Below, piece after piece: positions 10,321-21,000 of a stretch of DNA of 64,000 bases. Below the pieces are notes generated by a model. The model ran no database searches. It was not told the origin of the DNA and worked only from the letters and a program-made list of their open reading frames with translations. Within the stretch, counting starts at the first letter, position 1, and each line of letters starts with the position of its first letter. Made by a program: the position numbers and the translations under genes. Origin of the DNA: Microcebus murinus (taxonomy: Eukaryota > Chordata > Mammalia > Primates > Cheirogaleidae); NCBI RefSeq assembly GCF_040939455.1, contig NC_134107.1, forward strand, positions 10,231,537 through 10,295,536, given 5' to 3'.

Positions 10321-12255
10321 GGGAGGAAGGAAGAGCGTCCACTCAGCCATGAGGCTGCTAAATGCCACCAAAGGAACCCCACCTGGCTTTGATCGACCCC
10401 TCGGTTTGCCAGGCGTGCCCTTTTCCCTCACGGATGGCGGAATGCTCTGGGACTCTCTCAGTTGCTGCCGAGTGCCACCGCCACTTACAAGGCCGGTGTC
10501 CTTCTCCCCTAAGGCAAACACGTGGCTGCGGCTGCCGGAGACGTGGTCTGGAGACCCCACTCTGGCCCCGTGCCTGAGCTAAGACGGGTGCTGAGCTCTG
10601 CGCTAGCTGCAGGGACGGACACGGCCGTGCGGTCATCCCAGCACTCAAAACGGACTGAGCATGCCGCCAAAGCACAGCGAGGAGACAGGCCACAAAAGAG
10701 TTCGCAGTGAGAGTGGAGGCGAGATGCGTCCAGGCGGTTAGTTTATGGCCAACTGCAGGCCTCCGTGAGGCCAGGGAGGAGGCCGGAGCGTGATCTTGAT
10801 CCTGCCTGTGACGGTTCTGCGAGGGTTCAGGGAGACCTTCCAGCAGGAGGAACCCACAGGGCAGGTCCTGGGGGGCTGCAGCTGCGCCTCTGCCATGGAG
10901 ACACACCTGGGGAGGCCGGCCCAGGAGTCCTTTGAGGGGCAGAGCTGTCTCCACCCCCAGGATGAACATTAACTTCTTTGCAAACGCCCCGGCAGTGAAG
11001 GTGAGGACAGAGCTCAGTCAAAGCAGTGCCGGGAAAGGACACGGAGGGCTAAGCTTTCTTCCCTCTCACCCTCGGCTCCCTGAAAGCTCCTTGCAGGGAA
11101 CTCCTCACTTTAATAACCTAGAAAGAGCATTAAAAATGAGTCCGAGGAACTCATTTAATGGATTCTTGGAGGAGCCGAAATCCTCAGAGCTCTGTGAAGC
11201 TGGGGAACTTCTTATGTGGGTAGAACCTCTGGCTGGAGAGAAAGTGCTCGAATTTCTCCAAAGCCGGTTCACAGTCATTGTTCCTGCCGGGAGATGAATC
11301 CACCCAGCACCTCCTCCTGTCCTGCGTGGGCAGCAGATTGCTGCCAGCCTGCCCACTTCCTCCAGCCCAGAGCCATTTGTTCTTTTTAGCAAAGCAGCGA
11401 GCGTGCTGCGGGAGCGGGCCGGGTGGGCCGAGCCGTCAGTCCGGGTGGAGCCCGGGTTCCGGAGGCAATCCCACAGGGCAAAGCCCACTCTGAAGGGTGC
11501 GGCCTCCAAGACTTTGCTCTTTGAGTTACCCTGGCAGGCGAGCCCCCTCCCTCCTTCCTGGCAGGGGACTTCAGTCCCTGGCGCCGCCACTCTAGCTAGT
11601 TATGGGATGGCTGGCACCCCTGCCCCTGTGTCCAGCCAGAGTGCAGCTGTGTGGCCAGTGGATTCAGCGTCTGCACCCCAGCGATGGCTCACGTTCTCGG
11701 AAGACGTTCAAGGTCACCAGCCTGCCATTTCTCTACATTTGAGCCCACAGCACTCAGCTCCATTCCCTCTGCTCGACTAGGAGTAAAAGTGGCAAAGGAA
11801 AGTGAGTCCAGCCCCGGGTCCTCTGGGGAGGCCAAAGAGTGGACAGCAAGGCCCCAGATCTGCGCCAAGAGGACAGAGGTGGGCCTGGGCCCAGGGCCCT
11901 TCCAGAAAGACCAATGCTCACCGGGACGCTGGGAGAGGCTTAGTGCAGGGCTAAGCCATGGCCGCTGGGGGCTCCTAGGTGACGTGGCTTGGGAACTGCG
12001 CCTGGGTTTTCTCTTGCTTGTCTCCCTGGTGGGACGGCACCTTGCCTTGGTTTCCAGGCACAGCGTAGCAGGGAATTCCAGGGCCAACTGGCCCCAGAGC
12101 TGTTTGGAAGGGGAGTGGACAGGATTTGGACCATGGGAAGGAGAAGGCCATTCCCAGGCGTCCGCACTGGGCAGTGGTGGACAGTGGGGCTGATCCAGGG
12201 GACCTGGACCCCAGGAGGAGAACAGGCACTGGTGGCAGTGATGGAGCGACCTGGC
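10321..12255. other. Unassigned sequence
   Basis: Repeat-poor DNA without a supportable gene. A less GC-rich patch at 11095-11240 (ACTTTAATAACCTAG, CATTAAAAATGAG) could be regulatory. Open frames of up to 219 codons overlap on both strands without consistent coding character. Confidence 0.4.
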
Positions 12256-12259
12256 TCCA

Positions 12260-12760
12260 GTTCTGTTTGTCCAGCCAACTTCCCCATCCCTCTTCTGCTG
12301 ATAACTGCTCTCTTTCCTTTTGGGGGGCCCTTCCCATGGAGTCCTCAAGATACTGTGGAAGCTAGGAGGACATACCTTCTCTGTGCTCAGGAGGGCCCAT
12401 GTAACTCATTCCTGGCCAATCTGAGTCCCCCATTTCTGAGGTCATCCCTCATTGGCTGAGGAATGGTCATGTGACCCGAGCTAGGCCAATCAGAATCTTG
12501 CCTGGGTTTTTCTTCTACATCTTCTGGGGAATATGGTCTCCTGTCTCTGGGGGGCAGTGATGCTGGCAGGATGTGTGAGGAGGGTGGGACTCCTCAGTAG
12601 TGGGAAAGACAGGCTGGCACACAGAGGCAGCAAGGGCAGGAGGTTAAGGAGAGGAGGGAGGGAGAAGGAGGGACAGACAGAAGAGAGATAGAGCCAGAGA
12701 CAAAAAGAGACAGAGACAGAGATACACAGAGATACAAAGACAGAGAGAGACACTCAGAGA
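12260..12760. repeat. Old interspersed repeat of unassigned family, with purine-rich tract
   Basis: Two similar blocks (TGGCCAATCTGAGTCCCCC near 12413 and AGGCCAATCAGAATCTTGCC near 12483) resemble a common ancient mammalian repeat that I cannot name. They are followed by a GA-rich, imperfect AGAGACAGAGA-type tract at 12640-12760. The minus strand of the tract has short open frames rich in Ser, Leu and Cys, which are artefacts. Confidence 0.4.
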
Positions 12761-13740
12761 GTCGGATGGCAGCCAGCTGTAGACCCATGTATCCAGCTGT
12801 GCAACATGGAGCCCAGCCCCCCACTTATTTAGCCACCTGCACATTATTTGCCTTTTAAATTTCAGCCATTCCGCTGGGCCTTATAAGCTGCTGCCATCTG
12901 ACTTTTTTTTGACCTATAAAAATGGTAGGTTCACGTGGCTTGACTGAATGATGAGAGGGGACTTTTGTCATTTGCAGTGGGTCTTGGGTTTGGTGGTCTC
13001 GGTGGGGGTGGCCTTGCTGGGCTGCAGGGCCCTACCTCAGTGAAGCACACCCCTCTTTCAGGTCTGGTGGCTCAAAAGAGGCCCAGGATGCTCCTGCCTC
13101 AATGATTAATCTTCTAAAGGCTTTGATTCTAATTCCTAATGGTAGAACATCAGGTCTTAGCGCCTCTTGGGGTACACGCTCAGGTGGCCCTGGCCTAGGA
13201 GGGTGCTGCCTGGCTCTCCAGGAGCTGTGATTGAGGACACCCAGCCTGCCCTGGGCCAGGACTGGCCTGGGCTGTCCCATCACCAGGCTCCCCACGGAGG
13301 CCTTGCCTTAACAGGGGGCCCCACATCTCCGTGGGCAGGGCTGGCCCCTCTCTGCTCTGCTAAAGGCCTGCTGCCGCCACCATGGGAGCTGCTGGCCACG
13401 GCAGGTGTGGGCCCGGCTTCGGACGGGGCTGTGATCCTTCAGCCGGGCCAGCATCACGGGGGTGGGAGAGCACTGGGGGCTGGAGGATGTGGGTGTCCTG
13501 AGTGGGGAGTGGGGTGCCACAAACCAAGACCCCCCAGGAACCAGGGCACACTCACCCCACCCACCAGGGCCTCACGTGTGGCTCCCTTCTTGGAGCTACG
13601 GGTGCAGTTGCAGAGACACACGCTCTGCTTGTCACCCAACCCACGGCGGGACCCATGTGGGTGGGGCTGGGAGTGGACGTATTTCATGAATCCTGTGGTT
13701 CCCTCGTGCACAACACAGCCGGGCCGCAATTGCGGGTCAG
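12761..13740. other. Unassigned sequence
   Basis: No gene or named repeat. A small AT-rich patch is at 13090-13150. Confidence 0.4.
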
Positions 13741-13744
13741 AGCA

Positions 13745-13895
13745 CTCGTCTCTAACCCGGGAAGAGACCTCGCCAGAACCCACCTGCCGCCACCCTGGCC
13801 TCAGACCTCAGCCTCCAGAACTGCGAGAAAATAAAATTCCCTTTGTTTTTAGGCCCCTAGTCCGAGGTATTTTTGTTATAGCAGCTTGAGCTCAT
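13745..13895 (+). mobile_element. MaLR-type LTR 3' end
   Basis: CAGCCTCCAGAACTGCGAGA followed by AAATAAAATTCC (polyadenylation signal) and GTATTTTTGTTATAGCAGC is the standard 3' third of MLT1/MST-like LTRs. The 5' part is unclear and may lie in 13530-13744. Confidence 0.7.
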
Positions 13896-13966
13896 TCAGG
13901 AAGGGAGGGAAGGAAAAGAAGAGAAGGAAGAGAGAGGAGAGGGGAAAGGGAGAGGAGACCCCTGTG
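13896..13966 (+). repeat. GA-rich low-complexity tract
   Basis: Imperfect GGAAG/GAGA purine tract of about 70 bases directly after the LTR end. Confidence 0.85.
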
Positions 13967-14019
13967 TTCCCCACAACGTTCCAGTTCTAGATGCACAGAG
14001 GAAGATGCAGGGACGGCGC

Positions 14020-14213
14020 GTGACCCGAAATGCAAATCAAAGCCACGGTGCGGTGGCACCTCACGCCCGTGACAATGTTTGAGATGAAAAAGTCCGCACA
14101 CGCCGAGCACTGGCGAGAGGGGGGCAGCGGGATTTGCGCACGGCTGGGGGGACGCAAAACGGTGCAGCGCTTGGGCACACGGTCGGGCAGTTTCTTTAAA
14201 AAGTTACACGGCC
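14020..14213 (+). mobile_element. L1 ORF2 3' fragment, left part
   Basis: GAAATGCAAATCAAAGCCAC, AAAACGGTGCAGCGC and GGGCAGTTTCTTTAAAAAG match the C-terminal part of L1 ORF2 on the plus strand. The frame is broken. It continues at 14819 after an insertion of about 600 bp. Confidence 0.75.
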
Positions 14214-14249
14214 AGACCCCACCCACTTCTTCCCACCTCGGGGCCACCC

Positions 14250-14505
14250 CCAAGATCACCACATCCACCCAGATTATCGCAACAGCTTCCTCCCCGTCTA
14301 CCCAGCTCCGGGTTTGTGCTCTAATCAGTTCTTCACAAGGCCACCAGAGTGATCTTCATAGCACGCGAATCCCACTGCCTACCTGAGCCCTGAGTGGCTC
14401 CCGCCTGCCCTAATACAAAGTAGAAATTCTTTCTCCACCAGGTCTTCATCTCTCAGACCTCATCTCTCGCCGCTGGCTTCCTGAAACTCTCTGCTCCTCA
14501 TGCAC
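14250..14505 (+). mobile_element. L2-like fragment
   Basis: CACCAGAGTGATCTTCATAG, CTGAGTGGCTCCCGCCTGCC and TCTCAGACCTCATCTCTC follow the order of the common L2-type text. Confidence 0.6.
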
Positions 14506-14510
14506 TATGG

Positions 14511-14730
14511 CAGGCGTCCTCAAACTATGGCCCGAGGGCCACATGCGGCCCACCGAGGACATTCATCCGTCCCACGGGGTGTTTCTGCCGCCGCTGCCTG
14601 TCCTGCTCAGCAGCCGACTGGTCCCGGGCCCTCAGTGCGCATGTGTGGAATGTGCACCGCGCTCTCCAATGGCCTCCAACGGTCTGAGGGACAGTGAACT
14701 GGCCCCGTTTAAAACGTTTTAGGGCCCCTA
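14511..14730 (-). mobile_element. Non-autonomous hAT MITE, longer relative
   Basis: A 220-bp element with ends CAGGCGTCCTCAAACTATGG and, at the right, GTTTAAAACGTTTTAGGGCC. On the minus strand it shares GGCCAGTTCACTGTCCCTCA and GACCGTTGGAGG with the MITE at 6570-6764, but has a different, GC-rich middle. Flanks CACTATGG and CGCTATGG form an 8-bp duplication with one mismatch. No coding capacity. Confidence 0.85.
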
Positions 14731-14818
14731 CGCTATGGTATAATAAAATAAATATTTGGTCTTTGTCCCTGGTTCCTGACACAGAGCTCCCAAGACCCTT
14801 GAAAAAATAAATAAATTA

Positions 14819-15350
14819 AAGTTACACAGCCGTCTACCACGTGACCCGGCCTTCTCTCTTGCAAGGATTCTTCCAAGGGAGGCGAAAGCCTCTGTCCACA
14901 CAAAGACCAGCACACGAATGTTCACAGCGGGATCATGTGTAGTGGCCCCAAAGTGGACACAGCCAAATGCCTGCAGACAGGTGAATGGCTTCCAAATTGT
15001 GGTCCATCCACACAACTGAGTGTCGCCCAGTGACAGGAGGAATGAGCCACCAGCACATGCGAATCTCAACATGATTGCGCGGAGTGGAGGAAACCAACCA
15101 GAAAAAGAGCACAGACTGTATGATTCCATTCATGAGAAATTCTAGAAATTGCGAACTTCTCTGGAGTGACAGGAGGCTGGGCCACAGCTGCAGGAGGGTG
15201 GGGGGCGGGACCAGGTGGTTCACGAGAAACTTCTGGGCTGACGATGGATTCACCGCTTTGATCTTGGTGATGGTTTCACAAAGGCACACGCGTGTAACTT
15301 TGTAAGACTGCACACTTTAAATATGTGAAGTGTATTGTATACTGATTATG
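14819..15350 (+). mobile_element. L1 ORF2 end and 3' UTR, right part
   Basis: Resumes the L1 broken at 14213: CACACGAATGTTCACAGCGG, GTATGATTCCATTCATGAGA, TTTGTAAGACTGCACACTTT. It corresponds to the last part of ORF2 and the 3' UTR of an old L1M. Confidence 0.8.
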
Positions 15351-17110
15351 TCTCAGCAAAGCTCTAGCACATCGCCCCGTGCCCCAGGATGCCGCAGGGA
15401 GCCTGCCCCGCGTGTCTGCAGGTGGCAGGGGAGGTGGCACTCGACGTGAAGAAAACACACGTTACTGGGACCGAGACACAGAAAGGACCTCCCAACAGCC
15501 CCTCTGCACTGACCAGATCAGGTTTTAGGTTCTGGGAGACGGTGGGTACCCAAGTCCATGGGCTGTGCCAGTCCCCAGCTGCTCCCCGGGAAGAGGAGGG
15601 GAAACGGGGTGCTAGCTGATGCTCCCCAAACCCGACACCTCACTTCAGCGGAAGACCACATCCATATCCTAACTGAGTCTGCAGAGTGCTTCTCACTCGG
15701 GGCCTTGGGGGCACCCACCACACTGGGGACAGTGGAGCCTGCTGGTAGCCCCAGTGGCTGGGCTGACACCGCAGTCCTGGGCAGCACCAGGCCCACCCTG
15801 CTCACCAAAGGCCTGCCCTGCCCGGCGCCCCGCCCAGCACAGCTCTGCAAACACAGATGCTGCGGCTGGAAGCCTGGTCTCCCCACCTGGACACTCCAAG
15901 CCCCAGCTGGTGCCGACGGAGACCAGCCAGCCCCTCCTGCCTACAACTGCACAGCTTGTAGAGCCCACAGCGGCCCCTGCCCAATCTCTCTTAGGTCCTG
16001 TCTCAGTTTACCCTGGCGGATCAACCTCCAGGTGGGCCGGGACGGGCTGCTGAGGTCTGGCCCAAGGTCAGCACGCATTTCTTGGGGGCCTTTCTTTCTT
16101 CTGAACCCCATCCCAGGCTGGCTGTCCTGGCCTCTTGGGGACCTCTTGGTGCACAGCTGGTGTGGACCATCCACATGGCCTGGGAACTAATGTCACAGGA
16201 CGCCAAAGCCCCCTTCTCCCTGCGGTGGACGCACGATCAAGCCAGCGTGCTGCGGCTTCTGCACCCACACTGCAGCTGTGACTGCACCGTGACGTCACCT
16301 GACGCCCCCGCCTTCCATTCACCACTCAACACACATCTGTCTCCCAGCCCGAGCCTGGGGACCGCCCATTTCCACACGTCTGCACTCTGCCAGGGGATTC
16401 GTCCCTCTGCCCACGAGGGTGGCGTGGCCGGACGGTCCCAGTGCCCTTTATCCAGCCGGCAGCCAGGGAGGGGCCGGCCCTGAGGGAGCCCAGCCCGTGT
16501 GCTGGGGGACACAGTCACGCAGGAGACGTGGAGCACGGTCTCGGGCTCAGTCCATGCGTCTGTGAAGGGGGACAGGCACCCCTCGTGGCCTCCCACCGCA
16601 TCTGCCGTAGCACCCGGGCGCCCAGCAAACGGAAGCCCCTCTCCAGCTCGTTTGGTTGGCAGCCTCGTAAAACTCTGCCCCCAAACCTGCTGTCCCGTGA
16701 GTGTCCTGTCCTTCCTCTCCCTCTCCTCCTCCTCCTCCTGGTGAGACGTCCTGACCCTGGGGGGAGAGGCCCAGAGTCCACGCGTGCTGCGGCCGAGCAC
16801 CCCGGCCCACCCCGCACGTGCAGAATCCACAGACAAAGGGGCCTTTTCTGCTTCAAAACCTGCCTCCCAGCTCATCCTCGCTGTCGGTGCAGGTGTTTCT
16901 GCCGAGCGTCCCAGGGGCTGGAATTCTGGCAAACGGACTCCTGCGATCTGGGCGCCAGGCGGTTTGTGCCCCCCGGGGACCTCCTGTGCCTGGGCACCCC
17001 TCAGGAGCCTCTACTCTTACAGACGCTGAGACTCGCACGGCTGAGGACGGGGAGGGGTGGGGTGGGACGGGGCACTGAAGCTGCAGGCAGAGATCCGGCG
17101 CCGAGCCCCC
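15351..17110. other. Unassigned GC-rich sequence
   Basis: No gene or named repeat is supported. Overlapping open frames of up to 251 codons on both strands are expected at this GC level. A (CTC)n-rich patch occurs near 16716-16740. Confidence 0.4.
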
Positions 17111-17119
17111 GGGGGGCCG

Positions 17120-17350
17120 CCATGCCAGCAGGGCAGCTCTGGACTCAGAGTCAAAAGCCCAGACCCCCAGCCCTAACCCTGCCTTTGCCAGCGTGAACAG
17201 GGACCAAGTCCCCCCAGAGCCTCGGTTTACCCATTTGTTAGACTGGGATCCCTGGGGCCACTGTTAGGCTCAACAGAGTCCCTGAAAAGAGGTTTTTATC
17301 ATCTCCTTGCGCCTCACTTTCCTCCCCTGTGAAATGGGGCAGCAGTGCCG
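17120..17350 (+). mobile_element. MIR SINE(s)
   Basis: GGACTCAGAGTCAAAAGCCC, then AGCCTCGGTTTACCCATTTG, is a MIR core and 3' region. A second MIR-type 3' block follows (CACTTTCCTCCCCTGTGAAA at about 17317), suggesting two adjacent or partly duplicated copies. Confidence 0.75.
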
Positions 17351-17940
17351 CCATCCTTCTGGGACTGTGGTGGCGCCCAGGAGTCTGTCTGGGGACAGAG
17401 CGGCAGGTCCCGTGCCCAGCGGAACACTGGCAGCTCTCTAGCAGTAAGGAACGGTCACGCAGCTAGTGGCAGGGTCGGCTGTTCTTCTCACACAGGGCCC
17501 CAGGCCCTGCAGGGCGAGGCGGGTGCCCAGGAGGACGCTGCTGCTGCACCTGCCACAGAGGCCACCGCCACTCCTGCCCTCCCCAGCGACGAGCCGGGCC
17601 GGGAGGACAAAGCCAGCAACTCCAGCACCCCCGACCCGTGTCACCAAGGTGCCAGCCTCTTCCCTCCGTCTGGAGACTGTGACACAGACGTGTCACCGCA
17701 GAGCCCAGACGCCCCTGAGGGGGACTCGTCATCCCCACCTGGCTCGAGGAAGGAAGAGTGACTCAGAACCACGCCTTTCTGGAGGCACACTAAGGGATGT
17801 CAGTGTCAGAACCCTGAGCTCCACGTGGGGCGTGATTTCACTCCAGAGACGCTAAGGCCACCAGGGACAATCAACGTGCTGCGGGTGACAGGGCCCTGGC
17901 TGCACCTGTCTCACTGGTGGAGTCGCTCCACCACTAGAGC
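17351..17940. other. Unassigned sequence before minisatellite
   Basis: GC-rich and without a supported gene. An open frame of 138 codons (17345-17761) lacks recognisable domains. Confidence 0.4.
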
Positions 17941-17944
17941 TGCA

Positions 17945-18523
17945 CCCCAGTGGACGTGGCACCCCAGTGGACGGGGCACCCCAGTGGACGCGGCACCCCA
18001 GTGGACTCGGCACCCCAGTGGACGGGGCTCCCCCAGTGGACACGGCTCCCCAGTGGACGAGGCACCCCAGTGGACGAGGCACCCCAGTGGACGCGGCTCC
18101 CCAGTGGACGCGGCTCCCCAGTGGACGCGGTACCCCAGTGGACGCCGCTCCCCAGTGGACGTGGCACCCCAGTGGACAGGGCACCCCAGTGGACACGGCT
18201 CCCCAGTGGACGCGGCACCCCAGTGGACGAGGCTCCCCAGTGGACGAGGCACCCCAGTGGACGCGGCACCCCAGTGGACGAGGCACCCCAGTGGACGCGG
18301 CACCCCAGTGGACGCGGCTCCCCAGTGGACGCGGCTCCCCAGTGGACGCGGCACCCCAGTGGACGCGGCTCCCCAGTGGACGCGGCTCCCCAGTGGACGT
18401 GGCTCCCCAGTGGACGCAGCTCCCCAGTGGACGCAGCACCCCAGTGGACAGGGCACCCCAGTGGACACAGCTCCCCAGTGGACGCGGCTCCCCAGTGGAC
18501 GCGGCTCCCCAGTGGACACAGCA
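17945..18523 (+). repeat. 17-bp minisatellite, about 34 units
   Basis: The unit CCCCAGTGGACGCGGCA is repeated head to tail about 34 times (579 bases, one extra C near 18030). Variation is confined to the last six or so bases (ACGCGG, ACGAGG, ACACGG, ACGTGG; final CA or CT). The unit has no stop codon in any frame on either strand and is not a multiple of three, so long frames of up to 285 codons arise on both strands; they are not genes. Both edges carry CACTAGAGCTG (17932 and 18523 areas). Confidence 0.97.
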
Positions 18524-18529
18524 CTAGAG

Positions 18530-18615
18530 CTGTGGAAAGTCACTCGACCCCCAGGAGCCTCGGTTCCACCCATAAACGGGAGTCAAAAGCCCACAACTGT
18601 TTCTCAGAATTAAGC
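18530..18615 (+). mobile_element. MIR-like fragment
   Basis: GAAAGTCACTCGACC, AGCCTCGGTTCCACC and CATAAACGGGAG follow the MIR 3' order. Short. Confidence 0.5.
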
Positions 18616-18804
18616 CAGGCAACGAGTGTGCAGCCCCCGGCAGGTGACCCCCCAGGCCCCTCCCAGTGCAGGGGAATCTCCGCTCCTGACCTGCACGAGG
18701 TACAGGGCAGCAGTTGCATTGAGGGATGGGACGGTTCCTGCCCCAGGGCCCTGGCCCGAGCACTCGGGGTAGAGTTGCAGCCCTGCAGCCCAGCCCTCCC
18801 CTGC

Positions 18805-19125
18805 TGAAGGGGAGCTGAACCCTGTGCTCCAAACTCATGTTGGAGTCCTGTCCTCCACGACCTCAGAATGTGACTGCGTTTGGAGACAGGGCCTTTAACG
18901 AGGTCACGCAGTTAAAGGGACGTCCCCAGGGAGGGCCCTAATCCCATAGGACTGAGTCCTTATCAGAGAGGAGATTAGGGCACAGACACGCACAGAGGGA
19001 CGACAGCACGAGGACACAAGAAGAAGGCAGCGGTCTGCAAGGCAAGGAGAGAGGGGCCGACTCTGAGCCACCCTGCTCTGGGACTTCCAGCTTGCAGGGA
19101 AGGTGCGCTGGTTACGCCACCAGGC
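18805..19125 (+). mobile_element. MLT1-like LTR (ERVL-MaLR)
   Basis: AATGTGACTGCGTTTGGAGA, CAGGGCCTTTAACGAGGT, AGGGCCCTAATCCCATAGGA and GGGACTTCCAGCTTGCAG are collinear with MLT1-type LTRs. Non-coding fossil of an endogenous retroelement. Confidence 0.85.
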
Positions 19126-20565
19126 CGCGGTGCCGTTCCGCAGCTAGAGCCGACGACCAGCACGCACAGCGAGGGCAGCGCCGGTCAGCTCGCACGGCAC
19201 GCTCCGTCGCGCAGACAGGGAAGGGGCTCACAGGTGTGGGGCTCCTGTCCCAGGGGGGACTCGAACCCCGACAGCCGCCTGCAGATGTGCTCACACTTCC
19301 TGTCACCGCGACAGGCTGCAAGAAACAGACTCCTGCGTCCCGAAGAAGGGAGCCACGGAGATGTCACATGAGTTTTCAGTCCGGCGGCATGAGAGCTGGT
19401 TTCAGGAATGGCACGCTCCCCGCTCCCCTGAGGATGGTGATGTCGGCAGCACAGAACTCGGGGTCTCAGGAAGGACACACCCACGACAGCACACAGGGCT
19501 TGCCAGCCTGGGCCACACCACCCGGCCAGCCCTGCCTGCGCGTGCCTCGGGCTGCTGAGGCCAATGTCCCTAATCTGCGCCAACCTGGCACGTGACAGCA
19601 GCCCCACCGTGGCGATGGGGACATTGTGACCCTGAGAAGGTGGAGGAGCCCCGCAGAGGGTCTCACGGGCCGAACCTTCATTTCTTGAACCATCGCTCAT
19701 CAGCAAGGGGGTGGCCTTGGTCACAACGTCCCATCTGCTAACTTACACAGGTCGGAGCAACCAGAGCAGCCAGGGAAGGCTACCAGCCCAGGGCGGAGCC
19801 GGCCAAGGGACCGACTTTCTTCTCAAGCGGAAATGACTGTCCTTCCCGTGGAAACGCTTTTTATTTGTGCCAGTTCCAACTCGTGAGGCCGTGAGCTGGG
19901 AGACCACCTGCTGGGCCTTCTCGGCCCTCCTCTCGCCTCCACGTAGGACAGGAGGCAACCCCGTGCCCACGCAGGGGGCCGCCAGGCCAACCCGCTCTCG
20001 CCAGCCCTCGTGAACGCCGGAGGAGGACCCGGAGCGCGGAGCAGCGTTGGCGCAGGTGGGCGCGAGGCCTTGCGGGCCACAGGTGAGCAGGGGCGCGCGG
20101 CTGACCGGCCGTGGCCGTGCTCGGACTCACGAATCGCCTCTTTGTCAGACTTCAGGCCCACCCCAGCCCCAGGGTGTGGACGCCTCCCCAGCCCCCGCTC
20201 TGCACTGTTGCACGTGGGGGAGTCAGCACGCTTTTCGAGAATCATTTGTAGCCAGTGAACTGACTTAGCGCCTAAACAAAAGCAGATCAGACTCACTCTC
20301 GGGAACGCGGGGTGGCTGTGCCCAAGCCATGGGCCAGGCTAGCGGTGGCTGCTTCTGAGGGTGGCCAGGAGAGGCTGCAGCTCTCTTGGGAGCTGCATCC
20401 CTCTCGTCCCTCCGCCCCGGAGAGGGGGCCCGCAGGCCACCCTGAGCTGCAAAGCCCAGGCCCGGACAATGTCACAGAAGTGAGACAGGCAGAGGCTGGC
20501 TGAGCTGTGCACTTGGGGCGGCACCTCCAGGGCCTGGCTGATCCCAGGCGTCTCCAGGTCCTGTC
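19126..20565. other. Unassigned GC-rich sequence
   Basis: No gene or named repeat recognised. Confidence 0.4.
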
Positions 20566-20569
20566 CTCC

Positions 20570-21000
20570 ACGGTCAGCCCTTCAAAGATGTCCCCGTCCT
20601 AACTCCCGGGACCCGTGACTATGTGACCTTACACGGCAAAAGGGGCTCTGCGGAGGAGACGACGTGAAGGACCTTGGGATGGGAGATGGCCCTGGGCTAC
20701 CCGGGAGGGTCCAGTTGAATCCCAAGGTGCTCGGGTGTGGGGGAGGAGGCAGGAGGAGACCGTCAGAGAAGCCATGAGGGCGGGGGCGGAGGTCAGAGGG
20801 ACACACCGCTGCCTTCGAGATGGAGGAGGGGCGCGGGCCAGGCACCTCCTGAACCTGAAAACGTAAAGAGGACCCGTCCCTGGGCCGCAGCCCCTGTGGC
20901 ACCTCCACTGCAGCTGAGCGAGACCATCTCAGACCCGGCTCCCAGGACACTGAGATAATCAGCCCAGGTTGCTCGAAGCCACTGGGTGTTGGTGACTTGT
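20570..21000 (+). mobile_element. MaLR-type LTR, subfamily unassigned
   Basis: AAAGATGTCCCCGTCCTAAC, GTGACCTTACACGGCAAAAG, GGGTCCAGTTGAATCCCAAG, CTTCGAGATGGAGGAGGGGC and GAAGCCACTGGGTGTTGGTG follow a common mammalian MaLR-like LTR layout. No internal sequence is attached, so it reads as a solo LTR. Confidence 0.7.

Larger units (their letters stand above)
14214..14818 (+). mobile_element. Insertion with 13-bp target duplication carrying L2-like and hAT sequence
   Basis: The L1 on either side repeats AAGTTACAC[G/A]GCC (14201-14213 and 14819-14831), as for a LINE-mediated insertion. The insert ends in GAAAAAATAAATAAATTA, preceded by AATAAAATAAA. Its left half (14250-14505) resembles an L2 fragment (CACCAGAGTGATCTTCATAG); its middle is the hAT MITE at 14511-14730. 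It could be a retrocopy of a transcript, or sequential insertions with a chance duplication. Confidence 0.5.

Noticed and set aside
17825..18807. Open frames of 262-285 codons on the plus strand and about 200 on the minus strand
   Set aside because: They lie in the 17-bp array, whose unit lacks stops in every frame on both strands. Repeating PQWT/PSGRGTPVD peptides in three registers show no frame preference.
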